Assembly: GCF_026914185.1 (NCBI RefSeq)
Contig: NC_070567.1
Span: 868,001-932,000 of the forward strand
Origin: Puccinia triticina
Taxonomy: Eukaryota > Basidiomycota > Pucciniomycetes > Pucciniales > Pucciniaceae
Direction: 5' to 3'
DNA: 64,000 nt
The notes under the pieces: model-generated
Seen by the model: the letters and a program-made list of their open reading frames with translations, nothing else
Database searches by the model: none
What the model was told of the DNA's origin: nothing
Shown: positions 1 to 9,712 of the stretch, in pieces
Numbering within the stretch: position 1 is the stretch's first letter
Layout of the letters: each line of letters starts with the position of its first letter
Program-made: the position numbers and the translations under genes

Positions 1-954
1 TGTGGGGTTTGCTTCAATGTGTTGGCTGTTGTGTCTATTGCCGAAGCGGGTTGTGTTGCTGATGTGTTCGGGAGGCGGTATGCGAAGTGAGTTGTCCTAC
101 ATTGCAGGCGGTTTGCTATTTTTGGATGGAGTATTGAGTTGTAGCATGGAATTAGGTGCCATTTCTGGAATATCGTGCTGATGCATCAGGAAGTCAATGT
201 GAAGAATTGTGCACTTGCTCGGATAATGTGTAACCGCGAAATTGTTTGCACAAGGCTATTGGATAAGACATTTGAACCGGGTTAGGACAGGTGCGGACGT
301 TGATGGAAATAATTAGGAAGTGGCTTGAGACTGGGTAACCGGGAAGCCACCGAGAAACCGGACGCAAAAGGATATTTGAGGTGACTTTTGAACTTAGAAA
401 AATGAGACCGGTGTTGGTGCCGGAGGAGGCAGCGAGGTGTGAAATATCTATTTTTCCATATGCGGTGTCCATCGTGAGTTTCGAATGGTCGGGAACTGCA
501 TTTGGAAATGCGTTTGTACCGCTCATGCGGACGAGTAATAGCTGTGGTGGAGGAGCTCCCGGGCAGCGAATATAAAAAGGGGAGCCGCTGTCAGGATTAA
601 GCCGGTAAGACCGCCGGGAGGTATTGATTGGCTCTTGCCGTGATTATCGTCCTCCCTGGCAGTGTCTCTGTTTAAGATCCTTTCATTACGTTAAAGCCTA
701 CTTTTATTGCGCAGTATTTCGAAACCTTACATGGGGAAACGCTGCGCAAAAAAAGTGGTCATCGACGTAATTAAGGATTCTTAATAATAATAATCAATCC
801 ACAAGGTTGCGCTAGAGTAGTCACGCATCCCGATATAGTTTCACGGCGGTATGCCAATCCTCTTGAGATTTTCATAAGGCACCAGGCCCCGAGACAGCGA
901 GGACGAAAGGAAAGCTATAATTGGTCAACAGGCACTTTGCCCCAAGAAAATTGG
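1..954. other. non-coding, no gene recognised
   Basis: No open frame here has recognisable domains. A TATA-like TATAAAAAGG sits at 571-580 in a GC-rich context and could be a promoter or LTR remnant, but I found no partner repeat in the window. Confidence 0.4.
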
Positions 955-2310
955 TAGAGAAAGATACAACAGGCGCTCAGCTAAAAGTCATCTTGCATCT
1001 TGGTTTCACATCGCGAAGACAACAGGCGCTCAGCCATAAGTCACCAGAATTTCTACAGGTCACGTCACCACAAGACTTTATTCTCCATCTGTCAACAGGT
1101 CATAGACCAATAGACGCCGAAACACACTTCATCCTTATCTTATAAAACTCACAGTCAGGTGTCGCTTCAGACCTGAGACCAAAAGCCAAGTAATATCATC
1201 CTTTGTCACAAACGCTCCCACGCTCCCAGTCAAGAGTCTTTGGAGATCCGCGACCCAAAGCCAACTATTTGCAAACTCATTTCATGCTCCTAGTCAAGTG
1301 TTGCATAAGACCTTAGACCCTAAGCATATCACCCGTCACAAGACAAAGTCTTTAGGTCATTTGACCGAAAGACAGAAAACATAACAGTTATTGGAACATA
1401 GTTGGTTACCACACGACCTGGTTTGTTAGTCACCATTAAGACTCTTCTTATTTAATCACCATACTTTTCGATGTCACCAGGTTAATAACCAACAGACGCA
1501 AATCACATCATCACATCTTCATTGTAATATCAGTCAACAGGTTGTTTTTGTACCGGAAAAGACTTCATTAGAACATCGAACTCAAGATCCATCATTTCAT
1601 AGATTAAAAAGTCAAATAGGTTGCGTAACCAAATGAGATTTTTACTCTTTGCTCAGCAGTTAACAGGCTAGCAGCCAAAAGACTTAGTCCGCAGATTCAC
1701 GACTCCAGATTGCATAACCACAATACTTTATTATTTGTCTGGCATCAGTCAGCATAAATCACAGCTCGCATCTCATTTATATTTCTCAGCTTCTTAGCTT
1801 ACAAGACTGTTCTTTCTAAAAACTCCATAAGTTGGAATAAGTTTATCCACAAGTCCTCGGATTATATAATCCACAGACCACAACACCGACAACGTCATTC
1901 TATCTATAAGTCATCAGGGTCCCCAGAGTCTATAATCCTTGGACCAAAGACCGATAAAGCCGTTTCAGAGATCATCAGACCAGCATAGTCCAGAGACCAG
2001 AGCGTTTTTATAAATAATTATCGGACAAGTAAATCATCTTCACCAGACCTAAGTCCCGAAACGCACCATCCAAAGGCCTAGTGAGAACCTAGGAAATCAA
2101 TGTCACTAGACTGTTTAGTCGCAAGACATACCAGCAAGTCAGCGTCATCAGACTGTTCAGTCCCTAGACAACCACTGACAAATTTCTACGCGAAGCAGTT
2201 TTCAAGATAATTTATTCTAGTACTCACGTACGCGTTGTATCAGTTTAAGCACAGTCGTTAGACCTAGTGAGTCAGCGTCATCAGGCAATTTTAGTCACAA
2301 GACATGTCCT
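955..2310. repeat. degenerate tandem-like repeat
   Basis: The stretch is written in variants of one phrase, roughly GTCATCAGAC then a T-rich spacer then AGTCACAAGACA. Clear copies start near 2101, 2145 and 2276. A second phrase, AACAGGCGCTCAGC, occurs twice about 53 bp apart near 968 and 1021. No long ORF crosses it. It looks like an eroded satellite; unit length and boundaries are approximate. Confidence 0.45.
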
Positions 2311-4079
2311 TCCATCTAGTCCACACTCGACTAATCAGCCTACGTCTATTGTGCAGACCTTTCCGCGAAAAGAATTGTAGATATGGTCGGAAAAAGTACC
2401 AGAGCGCTGATGGCGAAGACGACCGACGTGTCCGCGGGGCGCAGAGATGAAACAGCTAGCACGATAAAGCAGGCGTAGCAGAATCGTTGACCCCTGTCGC
2501 ATCCGTCGCATCCATTGCAAAAGGATCTGTAGCACGGCAGTCCAAGTCAATAGGTTCAAACTAAAGACTCTATCCATTGGGTGGTTGTGCACCAAAAGAC
2601 TGCCGCGTCGTTCGCCACATCGTTTAGATATTCCTCCTCATGAGATCAATTAGAACCTCACCCACTGGCTTCTAGATTCATTAATTCCACTTCAGACTTC
2701 AGACAGATTTGTTGATTTACATCACATTGTTCAATGATCATTATTAAAATTTTCATTGCATCACAGGTTTCTATTTTCATAGATATCAGATCAATTCATT
2801 GCCATAAGACTAGATTTCCTTTTTCTCAACCGTTATTTAAAGGTATAAAACGAGATGCCCCATAAAGAGAACCGTTAGTGATTTCTGGAAATAAAGCCTA
2901 GTGAACACACCAAGTCCGTCTTTCAAGTTTCCGAGACATGATAAATAACACACATCTGGTGATTTTCTTTGTCATCAGGCAACAAGCCACTAGATCAAAT
3001 CAGCGTATTGATCATTGAGTCAAGGTGCTGCAATACATTGTGAATTTGTGTCTCTGGATGAGAGGGAAGACTTAACTCATGAAAGATTTCAAGCAACTGA
3101 AAGATTTGTTTCTTTATTTAATCACGTGTAACTACAACTTTGATTTAAATAAATAGTAAGAAATACAAATAAAAGCTTTACCTGAAAGCAGCACGAGTGG
3201 GTGCTTGGTTTCGGTATGGAGTTGTTCTGTTGCTGAGCTTAGCGTAAGGGGATCTGGGAGGGTTAACGGTGAGTCTACACGAAGCGCCTCCGTTAGCTAC
3301 CTTCCTCTTTGCGCCTATTACATTTCTGTTCTTTTGGTCTAAGCTTGTTGCGCTTACCGGATCAGGTACTAGTCAAATTAGTATCCTAGATTTATCCTGT
3401 CTATGTCAGTGCGCTGTTTCTGTGTCTGCTTGTCGAACACGGTTCGAGACAAGTTAGCTGATCTATCTCTTCCGGGTCTAAGGAATGAGACTACTCACCA
3501 CGAGTGGTGCTATCGGCGATCCTAGCGAGTAGGGACTCTTTCGTCTTCGAGCTGATGCGGTCTGCGAGAGTTCTGCGAGTGTAGAGTTGGTTAGCTTGAT
3601 ATAAGCTTCAACTCTAACTCTGCTCGGGTACGTACTTGGCTGAGTCTAATCTTCCTTGTTCCCGTACGGTTTCCGTTAAGGTTGCCGTGTCTGCAGAGTG
3701 AGCGAGCGGGGCTTGTCAGCTGAGAGAGTTGGGTTAGGGTTCTGGGCTGGACTGCAGAGGGGGGCTTACCTCTTTGTGCAGCTGGGGTTTCTGGGTTTAT
3801 GTCTAGCCGCGCTAGCTTCCTTTTGGGTTGCTGCGGGTGGTCTGATCCTGGATTCCTACAACTCAATGTGGTAAGTTTGAGTATTCAGGTTAAAAGAGTC
3901 AACTTTCGTCGCATTTGATAAATATAAATGGCTTTGCACATTGAAGCAGGTGAAGCTCGTAAATGTTTAAATCGAGGTTCAATCTCATCTGTTCCGTTTA
4001 GGCTTGGTAGTCAACGCAGACGGGAGAATGTGACCTATCAACAATCTTTCTTTCCGAAGAAATGACAAACATACACCCT
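2311..4079. other. non-coding, no gene recognised
   Basis: Mixed composition with short open frames on both strands, none with recognisable motifs or convincing structure. I see no TIRs, LTRs or tRNA. It may be the eroded 5' part of the tyrosine-recombinase element that follows, but no reverse transcriptase motif was found. Confidence 0.35.
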
Positions 4080-4840
4080 CAGTGAATTCTCTCTTCAATA
4101 AGGAAATGGTTCATAACGCCGGGAAGATCAACTCGGCGACTTTCCGACTTTACATATCCGGCCCGCAGGCCTGACACGATTTCCATGAACCTTCCCGTCT
4201 CATTTGGAATGATACACGCATTGAGCTCATTTTGAAAGCTTACACACGAGTCTACACTGCGATTAGCAAGAGAAGCCCGGACCCACCGGCCATTCTTTGG
4301 CAGTTACTAGCAATAAACAACATGCGTTTCGGGCGCAACGATTTCGACCACGCTGTCGCCGTCATCGCCATCATGGCATTTTGGGGCCTAGCCCGTTCGG
4401 GAGATTTGACGTACAAGAAGAAACATTGGGTCCTTGCTTACAACACCGCTTGGTTGAAAATCGACGTGGCCTTTTCACGACGCGCAGCGAGGACGGCCAA
4501 GCCGGGCGCACCACAGCCAATCGTCCTCGCCAGACTTTGTCGGGTAGCACTGCTGGACACTACTGGCACTGCCACAAGCAGCTTTCACCGAGTTTTCCGT
4601 TTTTCAGGTACCAATGAGGCGCCACACGCTTCCATCTGACAAGACGCAAATCCAATTGGTTACCCACATCTGGACACTCCCGGCCCAGGAGGGGCATCCT
4701 TGCGTGCTTGGACACAGGTTTTGAGTCGTCGAGGCGTCCCTCCGATACGTAGTAGGAATGACCGCATTGGACATTTGCGCAATAGGCAATGCGGCGTCGA
4801 ACAGGGTCTGGTTCTCCATCCCTGACAAACAGAACTGTTC
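4080..4840 (+). pseudogene. tyrosine recombinase, degenerate copy 1
   Basis: This stretch matches the adjacent copy 2 segment by segment: GKINSATF corresponds to GKINAVTI, ILWQLLAINNMRFG to MLWQLVTIVNPRFG, and FWGLARSGDLTY to FWGLARLAELTY. The family is the phage-integrase-like tyrosine recombinase found in fungal Crypton and DIRS/Ngaro-type elements. The copy is dead. A TGA near 4167 lies where copy 2 has Arg. The catalytic HxxR motif (GHSFR in copy 2) reads GHRF followed by TGA, so the essential Arg codon has become a stop. The frame also shifts between about 4600 and 4690. Its 3' end runs directly into copy 2, so the two are a tandem pair. Confidence 0.7.
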
Positions 4841-4878
4841 ATTGGCCTTTCTTCACTCAACACCCCGGTTTCTACGCA

Positions 4879-5975
4879 ATGGATGTCTCGTCAATAGAAC
4901 CGCCTGCCTTATTGGCGAATTTCAAAGACTTCTTCACAGACGGCACGGTCGAGAGACCGCCATCTTTGGCAGACCTCGTGCTACTAGGCGTTTGGAAACT
5001 ATCCACCCTAACAATTTCCGCCAAAAAAAAAAAAAAAAAAAAAAAAAGAAATTCATGGCTTTCTGCCTGCAAACTGGAGAACCATTCACTGCTCTGCCGG
5101 TCACCGCCGCCTCTCTGGAGCGCTTTTGCGTGTGGGCCTGCCGCAGCGCGTACTCGTCCTACGGCGGCAAGATCAATGCGGTGACAATCCAGAAGTACTT
5201 GTGCGGTCTTAAAGCGCGGCACACGTTTCACTCAGCGCGTTTTCCTACGGGAAGTAAAGATAGGCTCGACCTGATGCTCAATTCTTGCGCCCGTATCGAC
5301 GCATCCGTGGCTCACAAGACCCCGAAACCCGCGGTTATGCTATGGCAACTAGTCACAATTGTGAATCCGCGTTTCGGGGGGAACAACTTCGATAGGGCAG
5401 TTGCAGACCTGGCCATAGTTGCCTTCTGGGGCCTGGCCCGTTTAGCCGAACTGACGTATGACACAAGATCTGGTCCTTTGCCCTACGGTACCTCCCTATT
5501 ATCTTCAGACGTGTCTTTCTCTTACGACCCGGCCTTGGGCGAGGTTGCGACGTTGACGATCCAGTCGGCAAAGACGGCATCTCCGGGGAACCCCCAGCTG
5601 ATCGTGTTGTCGCAACAACGCGGCATCCTTTGTCCGGTGAAAGCGGTCAAGAGAAGGCTGGCGGAGATAGGCGAGACCAGGACTTTTCTCTTCGGCTACC
5701 AAGTGGATGGCCGACGGATTCACCTGACAAGGTGTGACGTGGTCTCACGAATCCAACAAGCGGTTACAGCGGGCGGCCACGATCTCGTTTTAGGGCATAG
5801 TTTCCGGGTCGGTGGAGCCTCCCTTTGTTTTGCACTAGGAATGTCGGCTAGCGACATCTGCAGTTTAGGACGGTGGAGCTCTGCTTGCTACAAGCTGTAC
5901 ATCCGCCCATACAGTGCGGAGGACACGCGCCGGTCGAAGACAATTCTGATGAATGCGGCTCGCGACGGGGAATAA
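4879..5975 (+). pseudogene. tyrosine recombinase, copy 2, frameshifted at poly-A
   Basis: Site-specific recombinase that would integrate or excise its element through a covalent tyrosine intermediate. After the poly-A tract comes a helical core-binding domain (about FCLQTGEPFTALPV through GLKARHTF), then the catalytic domain with Arg in FWGLARLAELTY, the HxxR box LGHSFRVGGAS, GRWSS and the nucleophile region KLYIRPYS. All key residues are present. The likely N-terminus starts at ATG 4879 (MDVSSIEPPALLANF) but is in another frame from the catalytic part. The frames meet in a run of 25 A (5023-5047), whose length would have to differ by one or two bases to restore one frame. Slippage during expression could do so, but a pseudogene is simpler. 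No reverse transcriptase lies upstream, so Crypton-like versus DIRS/Ngaro-like cannot be settled. Confidence 0.72.
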
Positions 5976-6091
5976 TTAGAATGAGGGAGCTGGTGCATCG
6001 GTATCTCGTTAGATTTGTTTCTCTGTGGCTTTTTCCGAGAGTGTTGGGTGTTCACGCGCGGCTCAGGCTCTCCCAAAAACCCTGAGTTCAG

Positions 6092-6284
6092 GGCTTGCGC
6101 CTGAACCCCCACTTTCTGGTGTTTGCCGGGAATAGAAACAAGCTAGCGTCCCTTTTTCTCTTCCCTGGTCGAGATCGGTAAAGGGATTCACCCTTTACTA
6201 CCTCTCCTCCCACACTTGCTGCGGGAAGCCGCGCCGCAGCATCCCTCAGCAAGTACCAGGTGGAAAGCGACAGCCGAAGTGGAT
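6092..6284 (+). repeat. 193-bp direct repeat, left copy
   Basis: Near-identical to 6563-6755, offset 471 bp. It contains a hairpin GTAAAGGG-ATTCA-CCCTTTAC (6178-6198) and a nested hairpin with outer arms ACTTGCTG (6214-6221) and CAGCAAGT (6247-6254) around CTGCGG/CCGCAG. It begins 117 bp after the recombinase stop, so it probably belongs to the same element. Confidence 0.85.
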
Positions 6285-6562
6285 TGCAGGGGATCGAGGA
6301 AGGAACGGACGAGTTCCCCCCTGTCCATGGAGGCGACTAAGCGAGAGGCGCCTGGATGATCGGGACGAAGCTCCGCGTCATGCGCAGACTTCGTCAGCCT
6401 CACGGCGGGGTTCATATATGACCCCCCATGGCAGAGGAGGAGCTGCAAGCATACCGCCGCAGACTTCTCCCCAGATGATCACCAAAGCCTCTCGCTTCAG
6501 AGTCGCGAACAGTTCCATCCTTTTTCAAACTCCTGCCACCCACCCGGCAGAAAGGGCTGACA

Positions 6563-6755
6563 GGCTTGCGCCTGAACCCCCACTTTCTGGTGTTTGCCGG
6601 GAATAGAAACAAGCTAGCGTCCCTTTTTCTCTTCCCTGGTTGAGGTCGGTAAAGGGATTCACCCTTTACTACCTCTCCTCCCACACTTGCTGCGGGAAGC
6701 CGCGCCGCAGCATCCCTCAGCAAGTACCAGGTGGAAAGCAACAGCCGAAGTGGAT
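6563..6755 (+). repeat. 193-bp direct repeat, right copy
   Basis: Second copy of the 6092 repeat with a few transitions (for example GGTCGAGATCGG versus GGTTGAGGTCGG). It ends exactly where MULE protein-coding homology begins on the minus strand (6756), so it marks the 3' boundary of the recombinase-bearing element. The 278-bp spacer (6285-6562) has no ORF of note. Repeat-spacer-repeat matches the B1-A2-B2 end of Ngaro/PAT-type split-repeat elements; that reading is inference. Confidence 0.75.
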
Positions 6756-8143
6756 CAGATTTTCCTTACTGGAGGCGCGGTACAATGGATAAGTGGTCAA
6801 TGTACCACAATTGATGTTACGAGCCCCGGAAGGTCTTCCTGTTTTCTTCTTTTCTTCTTCCGCAAGCAAGGCATCAGTTGTGTCGGGTGGACGCCCATTG
6901 TTCGCGTATTTGTGGCGGCTCTTCTTGGTTGTCTTGGGAGCAGCTGGGTTGGGTGCTCTCTTCCTCTTTTTCTCCCAGCCTAATGACTGTGATATATCAA
7001 TCTGCTCCGTACTCAATTGAAACCCCACACATGACTGTGTCAAATTCTTCTTCCAAGAATTTGACAAAGGAGTAAAGACGCACGGGGCCAAATTGGAGGG
7101 AATTCTTTCCTTCACTGTAGGTCAAGATCCGCAATTAATAAGACTTTATTCCAAAACTGGCATGCTCAGGCAGACTTACCTGAACATGTAGTAGAGCCTG
7201 TGAAGGCTTTCCCGAGCATTTGTGGTTAAAGTTGGCCTCCCTTTCCCTTTGGGACCATCCTCCACTCGTGCCCGACGGGTGGGAAAGAGCATGGCCTCCA
7301 CATCAGCCATGGTCCACCAATCAAACCATTTTCTAGCTTTGGGAAACCGCCGGCGCAACTCATTGATCTTCTCTTCATGGCTTGCATCACCCTCCTCTGG
7401 TTCCTTGATCAATTCAAGGCACATGGTCTGGAATGTGTTCTGCATTTCCATCAAGGTTAAAAAATCAGAATAAAAATCATGGCACAGTGATTCATGGGAT
7501 ATACAGCTTCATACCTCCTTGTCTGCCATAACAATATTCCTATTCCGCTTGACCCGAGTGACTTGAGCACGATAATGCTCATGAAATCCTTGGAGTTTAC
7601 CCAATACCAGCTTCTTGTTGCAGATCCCAAAGACTTCCCATTATGCCGCAACAAAGCCCTCCCTCTGGGCTGCAGAGAAGTCCACTATGTTGCACACAAG
7701 TGTATCGCGCTCTTCTTTGCTGATTCCTGGCTTCAGGAACTGCCGAAACAACGTCACAAAATGTATTTTGCAGTAGTTCTCAGAAAGGCCTCGAATCAAA
7801 GTGAGCTGGACAGGAACCCATTGCACTAGCTCTTTGCAGTACATAGATGTCAAAAGAAGAGCTGTAAACTTTGTGATCTACATTGTGTGCAACAATCCTG
7901 TCTGCCATCCATTTTGTTTGGAAGGTGAAATGCTCTGAGTTGTCCATGAACCCAGCCAATATAATGTGAAGCCCGCATCTGTAGAAAATCAAACAAGAAA
8001 ATGAGCCAGCTTTCAACCATGCAAAAAAGAAAATGACCAACTTGTTCCATTTGAACATATCCAAGAGGAACTCGTCATCAAGGATGGCTCCTTTTTTCCC
8101 GGGCACAATGCCTAGCTCGGCAAGAATGAGCCTACGATGATAG
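6756..8143 (-). pseudogene. GCM-type MULE transposase, C-terminal part
   Basis: 3' part of a minus-strand Mutator-like transposase gene, read from 8143 leftwards. Motifs in order: KKGAILDDEFLLDMFKWNKL, GFMDNSEHFTFQTKWMADR, CKELVQWVPVQLTLIRGLSE, FVTLFRQFLKPGISKEERD, ELRRRFPKARKWFDWWTMAD and ARESLHRLYYMFR, whose Glu is a candidate third catalytic acid. A lysine-rich linker and NNGRPPDTTDALLAEEEKKK follow. Introns are visible at about 7980-8040, 7455-7530 and 7115-7190 (donors GTATGA and GTAAGT, acceptors ending CAG). Damage: a 1-nt shift near 7850 and a stop just after REGFVAA near 7645. The coding match ends at 6756 against the recombinase-element repeat, so the far C-terminus is missing. It joins the fragments at 13970-14699 and 16794-17340. 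Confidence 0.7.
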
Positions 8144-8965
8144 TGTGAGAATTCACGCCTAGGTGAACGGCACCAATCTCATAAAATGAGAAAGGGGCCG
8201 GGATCTGAAAGAGCTGCGGAAACTGGTAAGCAAAGCGAACCGTCTCCGCAGTCCAAACCAGCACCACGTGTCGAGAAAACTGAAAACATCTTCTGGATGA
8301 TTACAGATTCAACACTCGTGAGCAGCAAGGTTAGCCACAAGGGAAATCCTGGCCAAAAATCATTGTCGGATAGAATTACAACGAGCGCCGAAGGTAAGCA
8401 GTTGTAAGAACTTGAACGCAATTGATCAGATAGATGCTAACGGCTCTATCCAAAAATATCTCATAGACCCAGTCGAACGAGAAAAGACCGAGCACGCCGA
8501 AACCACTCAAAGAGTTGGAAAGTCAATCGGTAAGTGCTCGTGTTACTTAAGAGTGAGGGAAGAGACAGGCAAGAGCTGAAGCAACATGCTGTAAAGAACA
8601 GATCACGTTGCGACGCTACTCAGCCGTCTCGCCGACTCGAATTAAGGAAAGGACAAAGAAGGGATTCAACCCTGTCCAAGTAAGAAGAAAAATCTTCCTC
8701 GTAGAAGAGAGCGAAGAAGAGGTGACTAACAACAATCCAATCTAAACAGATAAGGATCATTGCGATCACGGAACTCTTCACTCCTCTCTCTACACGCTCA
8801 ACAAGCCTACAAGCTTAAGAAGAGACGGTCCAGATCCTGCTCTTGGGTAATAAATAAGTTTTCATCTTATTTTCTATTACGGATCTTTCTACATTTATAA
8901 TTGTAACTACAAGATAGAAAGAAAGATCTAATGAGAAATAAATCTTAGTTCTCTGAAATCTTTCA
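8144..8965 (+). repeat. copia 5' LTR
   Basis: 822 bp, paired with 13148-13969. It contains CTTAAGAAGAGACGG then an AT-rich tract with AATAAATAAG near 8850, a plausible polyadenylation region. An 80-codon open frame occurs on the minus strand of both LTRs but has no recognisable motif. Confidence 0.93.
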
Positions 8966-8978
8966 GATTTACAGTCTC
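8966..8978 (+). promoter_or_regulatory. copia primer binding site, tRNA-Tyr anticodon-arm type
   Basis: The 13 bases after the 5' LTR, GATTTACAGTCTC, are the reverse complement of GAGACTGTAAATC, which contains the conserved tRNA-Tyr(GUA) anticodon loop. No TGG complementary to a tRNA 3' CCA is present. This fits priming by a tRNA half cut in the anticodon loop, as known for Drosophila copia and Ty5. The tRNA assignment is from memory of the conserved loop and should be checked against this genome's tRNA-Tyr. Confidence 0.55.
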
Positions 8979-9028
8979 AACAGCTACGAACGCACCTCAG
9001 ATTCGAAGACTAGGAGCAGGACTACAAG

Positions 9029-9712
9029 ATGGCCGATTCCGATAGCGATTCCAGTAGCTCCTTGATCGTAGGAAAGCCTGCGATGAAAGTTCCCCAGTTC
9101 ACGGGAGAGAACTTTGAAATCTGGGAGAAAAAGATTAGAATGGTGCTATCCGAATTCAACTTGGAACACTTCATCGACAATCCTCCGCTGCCCGACATGA
9201 CGCGAAAATCAAAGGCGAAAGCGCAAAAGGCAGCGAACTTAATCTGCTCAAACCTCACAGATGGAGTGTTTAACACAATCGTGAAGAAGGATAACTCGAC
9301 AAATCCGTATGAACTGTGGCAAATGTTCAAATTCGTCTACGCCTTGGACTCAATCTTGGCGAGTTATGAAGTCTGGGCTAGGTGGGAAGACACTCAGTTC
9401 AATGATGACATGGCAGCATATATTGTCGGCATCAAGGAGTGCTTGGCTAAGTTCGATTTGCTAGGCATGGTGGTTCCAGATTTTGTTATTTGCTGCAGTA
9501 TCATCAGCAGAATAACCAAGAAGAGGCCGTTTCTCATGCAAAGCCTCTTCGGGGATCTCAACTCACTCGGCAAACCGAAGTTCGTGATCAACAGGCTTCG
9601 AGAGGTCGGGCGTTTCGAAAGGACGAACAAGAGAAAGGCTCCTGAAACTTCTTCCTCTGCCCCGACAACGGCTCTAATCACTGATGTGCCGAGCAAGAAG
9701 CGAAAGACTTAA
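9029..9712 (+). CDS. copia Gag (ends at an in-frame stop before the zinc knuckle)
   Basis: Structural protein that would form the particle around the element RNA. The 227-residue product has an acidic Ser-rich start, then the copia Gag signature (FTGENFEIWEKKIRMVL, ANLICSNLTDGV, NPYELWQMFK, SYEVWARWEDTQF, INRLREVGRFE) and a basic tail PSKKRKT. TAA at 9710-9712 ends it. The same frame continues open into pol, and the next codons encode a zinc-knuckle-like segment (CPGKKHNPDSNHTEDECWTL). The knuckle, normally part of Gag, therefore lies beyond the stop. Either the TAA is read through to make Gag-Pol, or it is a recent disabling mutation. Confidence 0.8.
   Translation: MADSDSDSSSSLIVGKPAMKVPQFTGENFEIWEKKIRMVLSEFNLEHFIDNPPLPDMTRKSKAKAQKAANLICSNLTDGVFNTIVKKDNSTNPYELWQMFKFVYALDSILASYEVWARWEDTQFNDDMAAYIVGIKECLAKFDLLGMVVPDFVICCSIISRITKKRPFLMQSLFGDLNSLGKPKFVINRLREVGRFERTNKRKAPETSSSAPTTALITDVPSKKRKT

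Noticed and set aside
3591..3866. 91-codon minus-strand ORF
   Set aside because: No motif, no neighbouring exon and no promoter signal that I can support.
6780..6850. Possible tRNA (AATGGATAAGTGG phrase)
   Set aside because: No acceptor or T arm; the stretch reads as MULE coding sequence on the minus strand.
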